A stretch of DNA of 59,658 nucleotides from an uncultured Candidatus Saccharibacteria bacterium (lineage in GTDB: Bacteria; Patescibacteriota; Saccharimonadia; Saccharimonadales; Saccharimonadaceae). Both the position numbers and the translations under genes were made by a program. The stretch is from assembly GCA_947303945.1 (NCBI GenBank), contig CAMYZS010000008.1, positions 1-59,658 of the forward strand, read 5' to 3'. Below the pieces are notes generated by a model. It saw only the letters and a program-made list of their open reading frames with translations. It did no database searches and was not told where the DNA came from. Numbering within the stretch: position 1 is the stretch's first letter; the number at the start of each line of letters is the position of its first letter. Below are positions 15,737-24,235 of the stretch, piece by piece.

Positions 15737-17557
15737 ATGAACGATAAGAGTAAAATTCGTAATGTGGCGATAATCGCCCACGTAGATCATGGAAAAACTA
15801 CTTTAGTGGATGCTCTCTTGAAGCAGAGTAATACTTTTCGCGCTAACCAAGCCGAAATGGATCAAACTTTGATTATGGACTCTGGCGATCAGGAGCATGA
15901 ACGTGGTATCACGATTACTGCTAAGCAGACGGCGGTATTCTATGATGGTTATAAGATCAACATTATTGATACGCCAGGGCATGCTGATTTCTCGGGTGAA
16001 GTGGAGCGTACGCTCAATATGGCGGATGGTGTGCTTCTAATTGTAGATGCGCAAGAAGGGCCAATGCCGCAGACTAAATTTGTATTGCAGAAGGCTTTAG
16101 AGCTATCTTTGACGCCGATTGTGGTGATAAATAAAATTGATAAACCAGCGGCACGTTTAGGTGAAGTAGAGGATGAAATCGGTGATTTATTCTTGGAGTT
16201 GGCAACAAATGAGGAGCAGCTGAAATATCCAACGTATTATGCGATTGCGCGTGATGGCAAAGCTGGCAAAACGCCTGAGCTCGACAATGATTTGCATGTG
16301 ATTTTTGATGCAATTATTAATGAAATTCCAGAGCCGCAAGTAGATAGTGACGACTCTAAAGGCGCGCAGTTATTAGTGGCGGCCTTGGCGGCAGATAATT
16401 ATCTTGGCAAGTATGCAATTGGCAAGATTTTTCGTGGCAAACTAAAAAAGAACGAAGCCGTTTCGATTATGAAAGTTGACGGCTCAGTGACGCGCGGGAA
16501 GATTGATAGTCTATACACTTATCGTGGTCTGGGGCGCGAAGAGACGACCGAGGCGATTGCGGGCGATATTGTCGCTTTGGCTGGTCTGGGGGCGGCATCG
16601 ATTGGTGATACGATTGCGACTGGCGATAATCCAGAGGCTTTGCCGACAATTGAGCTTGAGGCGCCGACTTTGAGTATTTATATTGGACCAAATACTTCGC
16701 CACTGAAGGGCCGCGAGGGGGAGTTTACGACTTCGCGCCAGATTGGCGATCGTTTGAAACGCGAGCTGGAAACGAACATTGCTTTGCGTCTTGAACCGCA
16801 AGGTTTAGGTTATAAGGTTTCGGGTCGTGGCGAGCTACATCTTTCGGTTTTGATTGAAACAATGCGCCGCGAAGGCTACGAGATGGAAGTTGGTCGTCCG
16901 GAGGTTGTCTACAAGATGGAAAACGGCGTAGAGATGGAGCCGATCGAGGAGCTGACAATTGAGGTTGCGTCAGAGTTTGTCGGTGCCGTTTCGCAAGAGC
17001 TCGGCATACGTAAGGCTGAACTGATCGAGCAAGAGATGACTACAACTGGGGGTGTACGTTTTCGCTATATCATCACTACGGCGGCTCTGATTGGCTTACG
17101 TAATAGTTTATTGACGGAAACGAAGGGAACGGCAATTATGAATACCTTGCCGAAAGGCTACCAGCCAGTTACTACGCACTATCGCCAAGAGCGTAATGGT
17201 GCGTTGGTGGCATCTGAGGCGGGGCAGAGTACAGCATATGCGCTTGATGCGGCGCAGGCGCGTGGTATTTTATATATACCGCCGCAGGTCGACGTTTATA
17301 TGGGTATGATTGTTGGATTATCAAAGAAAGATGAATTAGATATTAATGTTTGTCGCGAAAAACAGTTAACAAATATGCGCACACATGCTTCGGATGGGGC
17401 GATTCAGTTGACGCCGCATACACAGCTTTCGCTAGAGCAATGTTTGGACTTCTTGATGGAAGATGAGCTTTTGGAAGTAACACCAAAATCTCTCCGATTG
17501 CGCAAAAAGGAATTAAATCCAACGATGCGTAAGCGACAACGCAATCATGCGTCATAG
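15737..17557 (+). CDS. typA: Translational GTPase TypA/BipA
   Basis: A 606-residue ribosome-associated GTPase of the elongation factor G superfamily. G1 is AHVDHGKTT (residues 14-22), the switch region has ERGITI, G3 is DTPGHADF and G4 is NKIDKP. Domain II, the EF-G-like domain and the TypA-specific C-terminal domain (ending KELNPTMRKRQRNHAS) are full length. BipA assists 50S subunit assembly and stress adaptation. AGGGCGAGGAA before the ATG is the probable ribosome site. Standard core gene with no oddities. Confidence 0.97.
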   Translation: MNDKSKIRNVAIIAHVDHGKTTLVDALLKQSNTFRANQAEMDQTLIMDSGDQEHERGITITAKQTAVFYDGYKINIIDTPGHADFSGEVERTLNMADGVLLIVDAQEGPMPQTKFVLQKALELSLTPIVVINKIDKPAARLGEVEDEIGDLFLELATNEEQLKYPTYYAIARDGKAGKTPELDNDLHVIFDAIINEIPEPQVDSDDSKGAQLLVAALAADNYLGKYAIGKIFRGKLKKNEAVSIMKVDGSVTRGKIDSLYTYRGLGREETTEAIAGDIVALAGLGAASIGDTIATGDNPEALPTIELEAPTLSIYIGPNTSPLKGREGEFTTSRQIGDRLKRELETNIALRLEPQGLGYKVSGRGELHLSVLIETMRREGYEMEVGRPEVVYKMENGVEMEPIEELTIEVASEFVGAVSQELGIRKAELIEQEMTTTGGVRFRYIITTAALIGLRNSLLTETKGTAIMNTLPKGYQPVTTHYRQERNGALVASEAGQSTAYALDAAQARGILYIPPQVDVYMGMIVGLSKKDELDINVCREKQLTNMRTHASDGAIQLTPHTQLSLEQCLDFLMEDELLEVTPKSLRLRKKELNPTMRKRQRNHAS

Positions 17558-17681
17558 CTTATGCTTGACGATTCGGGCTGAAAATGCGAAGAGTGATAGG
17601 AGAAACAGAGTCTGATGAGGATTACTAGTATTATAAGCCGACAGTTTAGACTTAGAGCGAACGGCTTGGGTCACTTGCATG

Positions 17682-17719
17682 AAAAAGCCACCGGATTGAC
17701 CGGTGGCTCAAATTTTGTT
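17682..17719. terminator. Bidirectional terminator
   Basis: AGCCACCG (17686-17693) pairs with CGGTGGCT (17701-17708). The minus strand has a clean TTTTT after it and the plus strand CAAATTTTGTTT. It serves the minus-strand membrane protein and probably typA. Confidence 0.8.
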
Positions 17720-17726
17720 TAGTAAG

Positions 17727-18335
17727 CTACTTCGTCTCTTCTTTATTTCTAATACGCCCTAATGGGAACCCCAGGAGGAAGAACAATATGGGAAAAGACA
17801 GTGGTTTCGTCGAGAGCAGATATAGGAAGGCAATGTAGGCAAAAATGCAGAAGAGCGAAATTGCATTTTCTGCGATGCGCTTTTGTAGTAACAAAAACAC
17901 AATATTGCCTGTGATTATTGTTTCCAGAATATAGGTTGCGATGCAGTATGAGGGGGGGAGATACGGCAGATTGGGTGTGGCGGATGCGATAATAAATACG
18001 GTCTCAAACATGATCCCAGCAAAAAAGCTAACAATTCCGTCTATTGCCGCTGCCCTTATAGTATTCTTTTCTGCGGTAGTTCCGTTAGAGTTCAAGGGTA
18101 TAGAGTGCATAATATCTTGGAAAAATATTATGCATATTACGAATAATAAGACAATAGCTATAATTGTTGGTATGTTTGAGCGAAACATGTCGCAAAGGAA
18201 ACCGAATATTGCAGTAATAGTGGCTCCGAGGATAAAGCAAATGATATTTGCTATTATCCTAATTGGCTTCAAGGATTTTAGTAGAAGTCTTAGCTTAGTC
18301 TTGATTACACTGATTAATTCAAAGATTTTAGGCAT
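17727..18335 (-). CDS. Small integral membrane protein, 202 aa
   Basis: After a short basic cytosolic start (MPKIFELISVIKTKLRLLLK) the protein has about five hydrophobic helices (IANIICFILGATITAIFGFL; TIIAIVLLFVICIIFF; IVSFFAGIMFETVFIIA; and two more) and ends in a Lys/Glu tail. ATG 18335 is chosen because AAGGAGG lies ~12 nt upstream. A consensus promoter precedes it. No transporter motif is visible; function unknown. Confidence 0.7.
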   Translation of the reverse strand: MPKIFELISVIKTKLRLLLKSLKPIRIIANIICFILGATITAIFGFLCDMFRSNIPTIIAIVLLFVICIIFFQDIMHSIPLNSNGTTAEKNTIRAAAIDGIVSFFAGIMFETVFIIASATPNLPYLPPSYCIATYILETIITGNIVFLLLQKRIAENAISLFCIFAYIAFLYLLSTKPLSFPILFFLLGFPLGRIRNKEETK

Positions 18336-18398
18336 ATAGGAATTTTCCTCCTTCCTTGGGGCGTGGGGTAATTTGTTAAGGCGCAATACAACACTATC

Positions 18399-18427
18399 AT
18401 TATACTATATATAGGCATGTTTGTCAA
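18399..18427 (-). promoter_or_regulatory. Consensus promoter of the membrane protein gene
   Basis: Minus strand TTGACA (18427-18422), a 17-bp spacer, TATAAT (18404-18399). This is a full consensus sigma-70-type promoter. Confidence 0.85.
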
Positions 18428-18542
18428 CTGCCGCTGTTGACGACTAATACTTATATGTTATAATTTTGATAGTTTGAGCGAAACAGCTCAGGCATGTTCA
18501 TTAATATTTTTTTACTAAGAAAATAAGGGGGTGTTATTTGTA

Positions 18543-20417
18543 ATGACTGAATTGGAGCGGCTTTGTTGTGATTATAGTTCGAATTATACTATTGAGCGTT
18601 AGATTAATGAATGCAGGGAGGACGATCCGGACTTTTGTGCATTAATGGCTTTTTGTCTGGACAGGCGCCTTGACTCAGAAATCGTGGATGCCGCCATCAC
18701 TCGGTATAGTCTGTGTGCATTAGAGACGAAAGAGAAAATAATTTCAAATTCGTCTCTTGTAGCACGTCTTTTATCTCCGCTTCTGAACGATTAGAAGATA
18801 GCGATAAGGCTTCTTCGTGGTCGCGAGATTAACGCGGCACATATGAAACAGTTTCTGTTTCATATAAAAGAGGATACAATTCGTAAGGATTATATTCAGT
18901 TTCTCCAAGAGCTTGAGGGTGAAGAGAGGCGTCTCCTTCTGGTGGGAGTGATTAATGATATCGCTCGATATGTTGTTGAACCCAATAATAAAATGCGCGA
19001 TTGTGAGCGAGAATTTCTTATGGATCTTCTGAGATTATTTCCCGTAAGAACCGCAGAAGAGGAGGAGCTTGTTTCTGCCGCTTGGCTGGAATCGTTTGTG
19101 AGACTAATGGATATTAGCTACATTAACCATATTACTATTATGGATGGCGTGTATATTGATTGTGATGCGGTAGAACGAATTGCTACATTACACCAACGTG
19201 AGTATGGGAGGTATAGGGGTGTTTCATGCGGCGTTTGTAAGGACACTATCGATAGGATTATGACATTTTTTGATCCTGAAGGCTTAACGGACGAGGTTGT
19301 CAAAAGATGGGTAATAGAATCTCAGGAGATAATAGGGTCAAACGGTGCTTTTTTATTAAGGGCGCTTTATGTACATCTAATAAATGAGCATTTAGTAAGT
19401 GTAATGAACTACACATTTCTGCTCGACTATTTAAAATGCCTCTTGGAATATTGGTGGCGTCAAAAATGGGATCGAAGAGATGGTTCGCTTGAGGGGAAGA
19501 CTAAGGCTCTCGTGGATGAGGCTATGGCGTTATATCGAGGGCTGTCTTTAGAACAGAAGAATGAAGTGATTACTAATAACGAAATTTGCAAGATGTCTCA
19601 TGATCCGAAAGAGGAGTATCTCATTGCTTACTTTGCGACAGGGCGTAGTTTTTCTGTATCGGAGTTGACGGAGCTAAAATATACGGGTGTTGATGATGGA
19701 GACGAGGATATAAAGCAGATTCTCCAAGCGGTAATGGATGACAATTTTAGATCGATTATTGAGGAGGTTTATGACGACGGCAAGGGTGACATACGGAGAA
19801 TCGCTGAGACTTTGGAGGAGTTATTATGGGCAGCGAGGCGTAATTGGCGATCGGTGATTAAAAATGACCCTGAAGTATATACGATGTTTTTAGCATATTC
19901 TGTCATGAAGGATAAAAAACTCTCAGCTACCGATGCAGACATTCTTTTCGAGCAAACGTGCAGTTATGCATTGACGCAGTGGTTGAATATTGATGTAACT
20001 TGGAGAATTAAAAGAGCCCTTGTGGCAATTAATAGCGTGGCGGAAAGGAATGCATATTATTCTCGTCGTCTTGGGTTGCTCCCGAGTGGCGAAGAGATTT
20101 GGGGAAAAGTCTCCGACGATGCGTTAATGCGTATTATTAAAGATAGTGAAAGTCTAAACAATGCTTATGGGGCTGTTATTGACGAGGTTTTACGTAGGAG
20201 TTATTTGCGGGAAATGATTAGTTACATAATTGCTCATACGGAGAGCGGAGATGTTCTTGATTATGTAATTCAACATGCGGCTGGAGGAGATGCTCTTAGT
20301 CATATGCAATTAAAGGAGGTTTTGCTGTACAAATATGTTTATCTTGGAGACACGGTGACCACTGAGGTTGATGATGTTGTTGCGAGTTATATGCAAGGGC
20401 TTTTAGTAGAAGAATAA
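18543..20417 (+). pseudogene. Large helical-repeat protein with two in-frame amber codons
   Basis: From ATG 18543 (AAGGGGG upstream) one frame runs to 20417 and would encode 624 residues, except for TAG at 18600-18602 and 18792-18794. No frameshift occurs and no TAA or TGA interrupts it. The part before and between the ambers aligns with the start of the intact paralog at 45690 (INECREDDPDFC with VSQCDPNDDDFC; RGREIN with GRDDID), so it belongs to the gene. Translation from ATG 18843 would give a 524-residue truncated protein. The protein looks like an acidic, HEAT/ARM-like helical repeat. Either the gene is decaying or the ambers are read through; other genes here use TAG as a stop. Function unknown. 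Confidence 0.7.
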
Positions 20418-20426
20418 GAAAAAATT

Positions 20427-20496
20427 ATCCCCGACCGTCTTGGCCGGGGATTTTTGGACTCGAAAACCCCCAGCTAGGCCGGGGGGTTGGTTTTTT
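20427..20496. terminator. Two tandem terminators between convergent genes
   Basis: ATCCCCG/CGGGGAT (20427-20451), followed by TTTTT, and ACCCCC/GGGGGGT (20466-20487), followed by TGGTTTTTT. The second closely matches the hairpin at 47624-47644 behind the paralogous gene, including the flanking ACTC.AAAACCCCC.GCTAGG. Confidence 0.85.
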
Positions 20497-20506
20497 AGTA
20501 GAATAG

Positions 20507-21760
20507 TTACTCATCAATAATCTCGACATATCCAGTAATGTAGACTTTCACGTGTACTATGTCGCCAATGGACACGTTGCGCCAGCTTTCATAACTCAAC
20601 GTATAATGAGTTTTCTTGGCTTTATTTATGGCATAAATGCCATATACTTCCGTGTAATTACTCTCGCGTTGACTTTGGGTAAGATTGACTTCTGGCCAGT
20701 ATGGCTCTTTGTCACGTCCGTTGGCGGTTACAGTATGGTCGTACACCCATCTTTCAATGTCGTAGTAATATTTCGTCTGATAGACGGGCACATCAACATA
20801 TTGAGGCTCTAATTCCGTATACGTTTCCTCTTCGGTGTCAATAACGACGGTGGTTATCTCTTCGAAGCCGCCGTTGCCGAGATCTCGGATGCCGACTACT
20901 TCTTCATGACTGCCGGTGACGACTGTGCGAGTTTTTGTTACGGTCTCGTAATGATCTAATACTGGATCGTAATGATGAATCTCGCTTCGTGTGGATGTTA
21001 TGCGCCCGCCGGGAGGAACATGCCAGTCTGATTCGTGCATGGTGCGGTACTCTTCGACGACTATACTACGCTCCCAATCAACACCGGTTATAGTAATCGT
21101 GCGTTCTTTGGGGGTAAGTAAGCAAAAGACGCTAATTATGGCCGCAATAATAATAGCAATAATACCAATCCTTTCCCAAGGAAGGTTTATTTCTGGGAGC
21201 TGGGGTCTATAGTTAGGGGAGTAGTCGTAAGGTTTAAGCGAAGTGGAGGCGACGGCTGATGTTGGGTAATAGTTCTTGCTGTCATTTTCATGCTTGTCGA
21301 CCTTAGTTTTGGTTGGTGGTGTGGGGATGGTTACTAATGGTGGATAGTGGACGACATTATCGTTTGCGTCGCTACTGACTGTCCGATTATTGTTTGTCGT
21401 TGTTTTGTTGGTTCCGTGATCAATTGGAATTATTCCTTTGCGTTCTGGATGGTGGTCGAAATAATATTTATCCCCCTCATCCTTTGAGTGTCCACATTTG
21501 CGACAAATTGTGTTTGAAAAAGCATTATTACTATCGCAGTAGCTACAGGTCCAGTCGGGTCCGGACGTAAGACGTCGGTAATCGCTGTCGTCGGACGAGA
21601 CGTAATGACGAGGTTTATTCTCGTTGTGTCGATATGGGTGGAAGATAATATTATCATCTCGGGCTTTGCCACAATGGGGACAATCGTAGATATCATCCAT
21701 GATGTCGATTGTTCCGCAATGTCGGCAATCCCAGTATCCCCTAAATAATCTTCTAGGCAT
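20507..21760 (-). CDS. Zinc-ribbon membrane protein, 417 aa
   Basis: The N-terminus has two zinc ribbons, CRHCGTIDI...CPHCG (residues 12-31) and CSYCDSNNA...CRKCG (72-90), the second resembling RanBP2-type fingers. A disordered Asn/Thr/Pro-rich linker follows, then one membrane helix (WERIGIIAIIIAAIISVFCLL, about 195-216). The ~200-residue beta-rich C-terminal domain (GVDWERSIVVEEYRTMHESDW) repeats threonine-rich strands. The domain order suggests cytosolic fingers and an extracytoplasmic sensor or adhesion domain. ATG 21760 follows an AGGAGGTAC site. A promoter with 16-bp spacing precedes it. No named family recognised. Confidence 0.75.
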   Translation of the reverse strand: MPRRLFRGYWDCRHCGTIDIMDDIYDCPHCGKARDDNIIFHPYRHNENKPRHYVSSDDSDYRRLTSGPDWTCSYCDSNNAFSNTICRKCGHSKDEGDKYYFDHHPERKGIIPIDHGTNKTTTNNNRTVSSDANDNVVHYPPLVTIPTPPTKTKVDKHENDSKNYYPTSAVASTSLKPYDYSPNYRPQLPEINLPWERIGIIAIIIAAIISVFCLLTPKERTITITGVDWERSIVVEEYRTMHESDWHVPPGGRITSTRSEIHHYDPVLDHYETVTKTRTVVTGSHEEVVGIRDLGNGGFEEITTVVIDTEEETYTELEPQYVDVPVYQTKYYYDIERWVYDHTVTANGRDKEPYWPEVNLTQSQRESNYTEVYGIYAINKAKKTHYTLSYESWRNVSIGDIVHVKVYITGYVEIIDE

Positions 21761-21842
21761 TTTCTCCTGTACCTCCTATATATGAGCGGAATCTTAAAGA
21801 GCTATTAGATGTAGAGATCAGTAATTATCTAAAACTACTATA

Positions 21843-21870
21843 ATTATATCATGAATTTTTCGTCTGTCAA
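21843..21870 (-). promoter_or_regulatory. Promoter of the zinc-ribbon membrane protein
   Basis: Minus strand TTGACA (21870-21865), a 16-bp spacer, TATAAT (21848-21843). Confidence 0.7.
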
Positions 21871-22503
21871 TGTGTGGTAATGCTAATATTATGATATAGT
21901 CTATCAAAAAAGCAATATGTGGCATGTTCGGTTATTAAATAATAATGTGATATAAGGCACAAGTGTGAAAAAACATAATCAGAATAATTTTTTTGTTCGG
22001 TTTTGTATCTGTTTGGCGAAGTAGTTTTACACCTAAATGTGGAAAACCTAAACAAAATTGGTCTTGAATTTTTATAAATAGTTGTCTAAACTAAGGACAA
22101 GTGGAACGCAAAACAAACACCACGAAATAAAAAATAAAACCAAGGACGGTTGGAAAAGAAACGAATAATAAATATGAAAAAGAAGATTGAGATCAAAGAC
22201 CAATCGCAGGCATATCAAGTTGTAGCTTTGTCGAAGCACTAATTGGTCTTATTTTTGGCACATTAATATCGTTCGAATCCGAACATCTAGGAGTTTCGGG
22301 CGCGTTTAGGATACGCGACATAGAAACCGTAGGTACTTTCATTAAAATACACACCTCCCAAACATATAACTCCACCTCACACAAATTAAGTCTCTCAACT
22401 CCATAATTAATGGGTTGGCTATATGCTGGCTACAATTGTGGATATCTTAAATGTGTAAAGGGCAAAATAAACAACAAAAAACACAAAAACCTGAGATTTC
22501 TAG
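21871..22503. other. A/T-rich intergenic region before the division cluster
   Basis: About 630 bp of A/T-rich DNA. It holds a 9-bp inverted repeat AAGACCAAT/ATTGGTCTT (22196-22204 with 22242-22250) followed by ATTTTTGG, and a smaller CCAA...TTGG hairpin at 22139-22152. A 49-codon minus-strand frame (22193-22342) and a 22-codon plus-strand frame (22174-22242) overlap here. A small RNA ending at 22258 on the plus strand is possible. No tRNA-like fold was found. Confidence 0.4.
22193..22342 (-). CDS. Possible 49-aa protein
   Basis: The frame starts MKVPTVSMSRILNAPETPRC with GGGAGGTG about 9 nt upstream, a good ribosome site, and ends in MPAIGL. Composition is polar with several Pro and Ser and no membrane helix. 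It lies alone upstream of, and antisense to, the division cluster. Supported only by the ribosome site and the open frame; a non-coding explanation is equally possible. Confidence 0.35.
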   Translation of the reverse strand: MKVPTVSMSRILNAPETPRCSDSNDINVPKIRPISASTKLQLDMPAIGL

Positions 22504-22536
22504 ATGCTCGGGTTCGAACTAAGATATAATGAAGAA

Positions 22537-23412
22537 ATGAATGAAGTTCATATTCCAGTGTTATTATCGGATGTGATTGAATATCTACGGCCGAGAGAAG
22601 GTGAAACATATTTAGACCTTACGGCAGGATATGGTGGACATGCTGATAAAATTTTGGATGTAACTCGGAACTATAATGGAGCGGTCCTGAATGACCGTGA
22701 TCAGAATGCAATTGATTTCCTTGAGGCGAAGTACCACGAGGTGAAGCCGAAGTTGATGCATAATGATTTTTATAGTACTGCGCTGCAATTTGTGGAGAGT
22801 GGGATTAGCTTCGATATGATTCTGGCAGACTTTGGAGTTTCTTCACCGCAACTAGATAAAGGAGAACGAGGTTTTTCGTTTGCTCGTGAGGCGCGGCTCG
22901 ATATGCGAATGGATGAGTCGCAAGAACTAGATGCTTGGACGATTGTGAATAAATGGAGCGAGCGAAAATTAGCGGATATTTTTGAACAATATGCAGAGGA
23001 ACGACGTGGCCGTGCTGAATTGCTAGCCCGCGAAATTTGCATGAATCGGCCAGTCGACACAACTACCGAACTCGCTGATTTAATAAAATCAAAATCACCG
23101 TACTCGCATACGCATCCGGCAACGCGGATTTTTCAAGCAATAAGGATAGTCGTAAATGATGAACTTGGTATTATCGAGAAGACATTACCATTATTGCCAA
23201 AGTTGTTAAATCCAGGCGGGAGAGTAGCGATAATCACATTTCATAGCCTCGAGGATCGACTCGTTAAAGAGTACTTTAAGGATGAGAGTAGCAAGGGATT
23301 CGAGTCGAGACTACGCATTATAACAAAGAAACCGATTGTTGCGGATAGTACTGAAATTGCTAACAATCCACGCGCGCGTAGCGCAAAGCTGAGGGTGGCC
23401 GAAAGGATCTGA
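22537..23412 (+). CDS. rsmH: 16S rRNA m4C1402 methyltransferase
   Basis: A 291-residue RsmH (MraW) that methylates the N4 of C1402 in 16S rRNA using AdoMet. Motifs seen: HIPVLLSDVIEYL at the start, LDLTAGYGGHADKIL (AdoMet loop), DMILADFGVSSPQLD, ERGFSF, TRIFQAIRIVVNDEL and FHSLEDRLVKEYF near the C-terminus. ATG 22537 gives the conserved start and sits 6 nt after TATAAT (22525-22530), with no clear Shine-Dalgarno site, so the mRNA is likely leaderless. It opens the division/wall cluster, as in most bacteria. Confidence 0.96.
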   Translation: MNEVHIPVLLSDVIEYLRPREGETYLDLTAGYGGHADKILDVTRNYNGAVLNDRDQNAIDFLEAKYHEVKPKLMHNDFYSTALQFVESGISFDMILADFGVSSPQLDKGERGFSFAREARLDMRMDESQELDAWTIVNKWSERKLADIFEQYAEERRGRAELLAREICMNRPVDTTTELADLIKSKSPYSHTHPATRIFQAIRIVVNDELGIIEKTLPLLPKLLNPGGRVAIITFHSLEDRLVKEYFKDESSKGFESRLRIITKKPIVADSTEIANNPRARSAKLRVAERI

Positions 23413-23485
23413 CCAATTCTTGTGGCGCCACAGTGGAGCGAGGCGAGCGCTATCGAAAAATAAAAACAAAAAAGGAGTAATGAGT

Positions 23486-23548
23486 ATGGCGAAAATCACT
23501 ATTACGAATAGAAGCCGTGCGCAACAAGTAAAAGTTCACTTCCGCTAG
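23486..23548 (+). CDS. Possible 20-aa peptide
   Basis: ATG 23486 lies 8 nt after AAAGGAG and opens MAKITITNRSRAQQVKVHFR before TAG. It lies between rsmH and the FtsL-like gene. The strong ribosome site is the only support. It could be a leader peptide for the downstream cluster. Confidence 0.3.
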   Translation: MAKITITNRSRAQQVKVHFR

Positions 23549-23801
23549 TTTAGCCAATAACAATGCAAAAAATAGATTTTTATTTTGACCGATAAACTAT
23601 CTTTTTGATGCTAAAGACGCAAACATGACCTATATGCCCCAAGTATGGGGTACCTCTAAGATAGGTGTAGTTAAGTGCGGAGTGTGTAAACCTAAAAAAC
23701 ATTTTTGACCTTCTTTGGCGGGATTGGGCGTTTTTCTCTTGTCGTTCAATTACCGCCAAAGCCTTGAATAAGAAGAATAAAAATAAAAACGGAATATTTT
23801 G
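23549..23801 (+). other. Gap in the division cluster with inverted repeat
   Basis: A 9-bp inverted repeat CTTTGGCGG/CCGCCAAAG encloses 31 bp (23713-23761). A 27-codon frame at 23625-23708 encodes a small peptide with KCGVCKPKKHF but has no ribosome site. With the 20-codon frame before it, this gap may be a regulatory leader. Confidence 0.35.
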
Positions 23802-24161
23802 ATGCCAGCATATTATGCAACCAGAAGAATGACGGGAACGAGCAGCTCAAACACATGGGCACGCAATCGTAATGATGTGCGTCATAGTTCGAAGATTATC
23901 CTGGGGCCAGTTAGTCATACAATTACGATTGTGTTAATTGTGCTACTGACTGGCTTAATTTTTCTGACGCAAAGTACAAAAGTAACAAACTATGACGTCG
24001 AAATAGCCAAGGTAGACGATGAGATTGTGAATCTCGAGGCGCAGCGTGATGCGTTGGCGGTAGAGAATGCGAAGATTACCGCCGCTGCGGCCGATGAGGA
24101 TAAGAACCAAGTTGCGACGACTATGGTAGATGCGAATAGTGCGGACTTTGTAAAAGAATAG
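23802..24161 (+). CDS. FtsL/DivIC-like division protein
   Basis: A 119-residue bitopic protein with a basic, Ser/Asn-rich cytosolic start, one membrane helix (ITIVLIVLLTGLIFLT, about 42-60) and a short extracytoplasmic coiled coil (VAKVDDEIVNLEAQRDALAV-type heptads). Size, topology and position between rsmH and the class B PBP gene match FtsL, which scaffolds the divisome with FtsB/FtsQ. Sequence conservation in this family is low, so the name rests mainly on context. A terminator follows it, so the PBP gene has its own promoter. Confidence 0.75.
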   Translation: MPAYYATRRMTGTSSSNTWARNRNDVRHSSKIILGPVSHTITIVLIVLLTGLIFLTQSTKVTNYDVEIAKVDDEIVNLEAQRDALAVENAKITAAAADEDKNQVATTMVDANSADFVKE

Positions 24162-24182
24162 TCAAACCTTTCTTTTATGAAA

Positions 24183-24210
24183 AATTCCGGAGAGCGAACC
24201 GGAATTTTTT
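24183..24210 (+). terminator. Terminator after the FtsL-like gene
   Basis: AATTCCGG and CCGGAATT form an eight-base stem followed by TTTTTTG. The leaderless PBP promoter (TATAAT 24224-24229) begins 14 bp later. Confidence 0.8.
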
Positions 24211-24235
24211 GTTGCCTTTGTAGTATAATTTTCTT

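Noticed and set aside
18543-20417. Genome-wide reassignment of TAG
   Set aside because: Several clear genes in the window, including the recombinase and the PBP, end with TAG at the expected C-terminus, so TAG is a normal stop.
22268-22285. GTTCGAATCCGAAC resembling a tRNA T-arm
   Set aside because: No acceptor stem, anticodon arm or CCA could be found at proper spacing.
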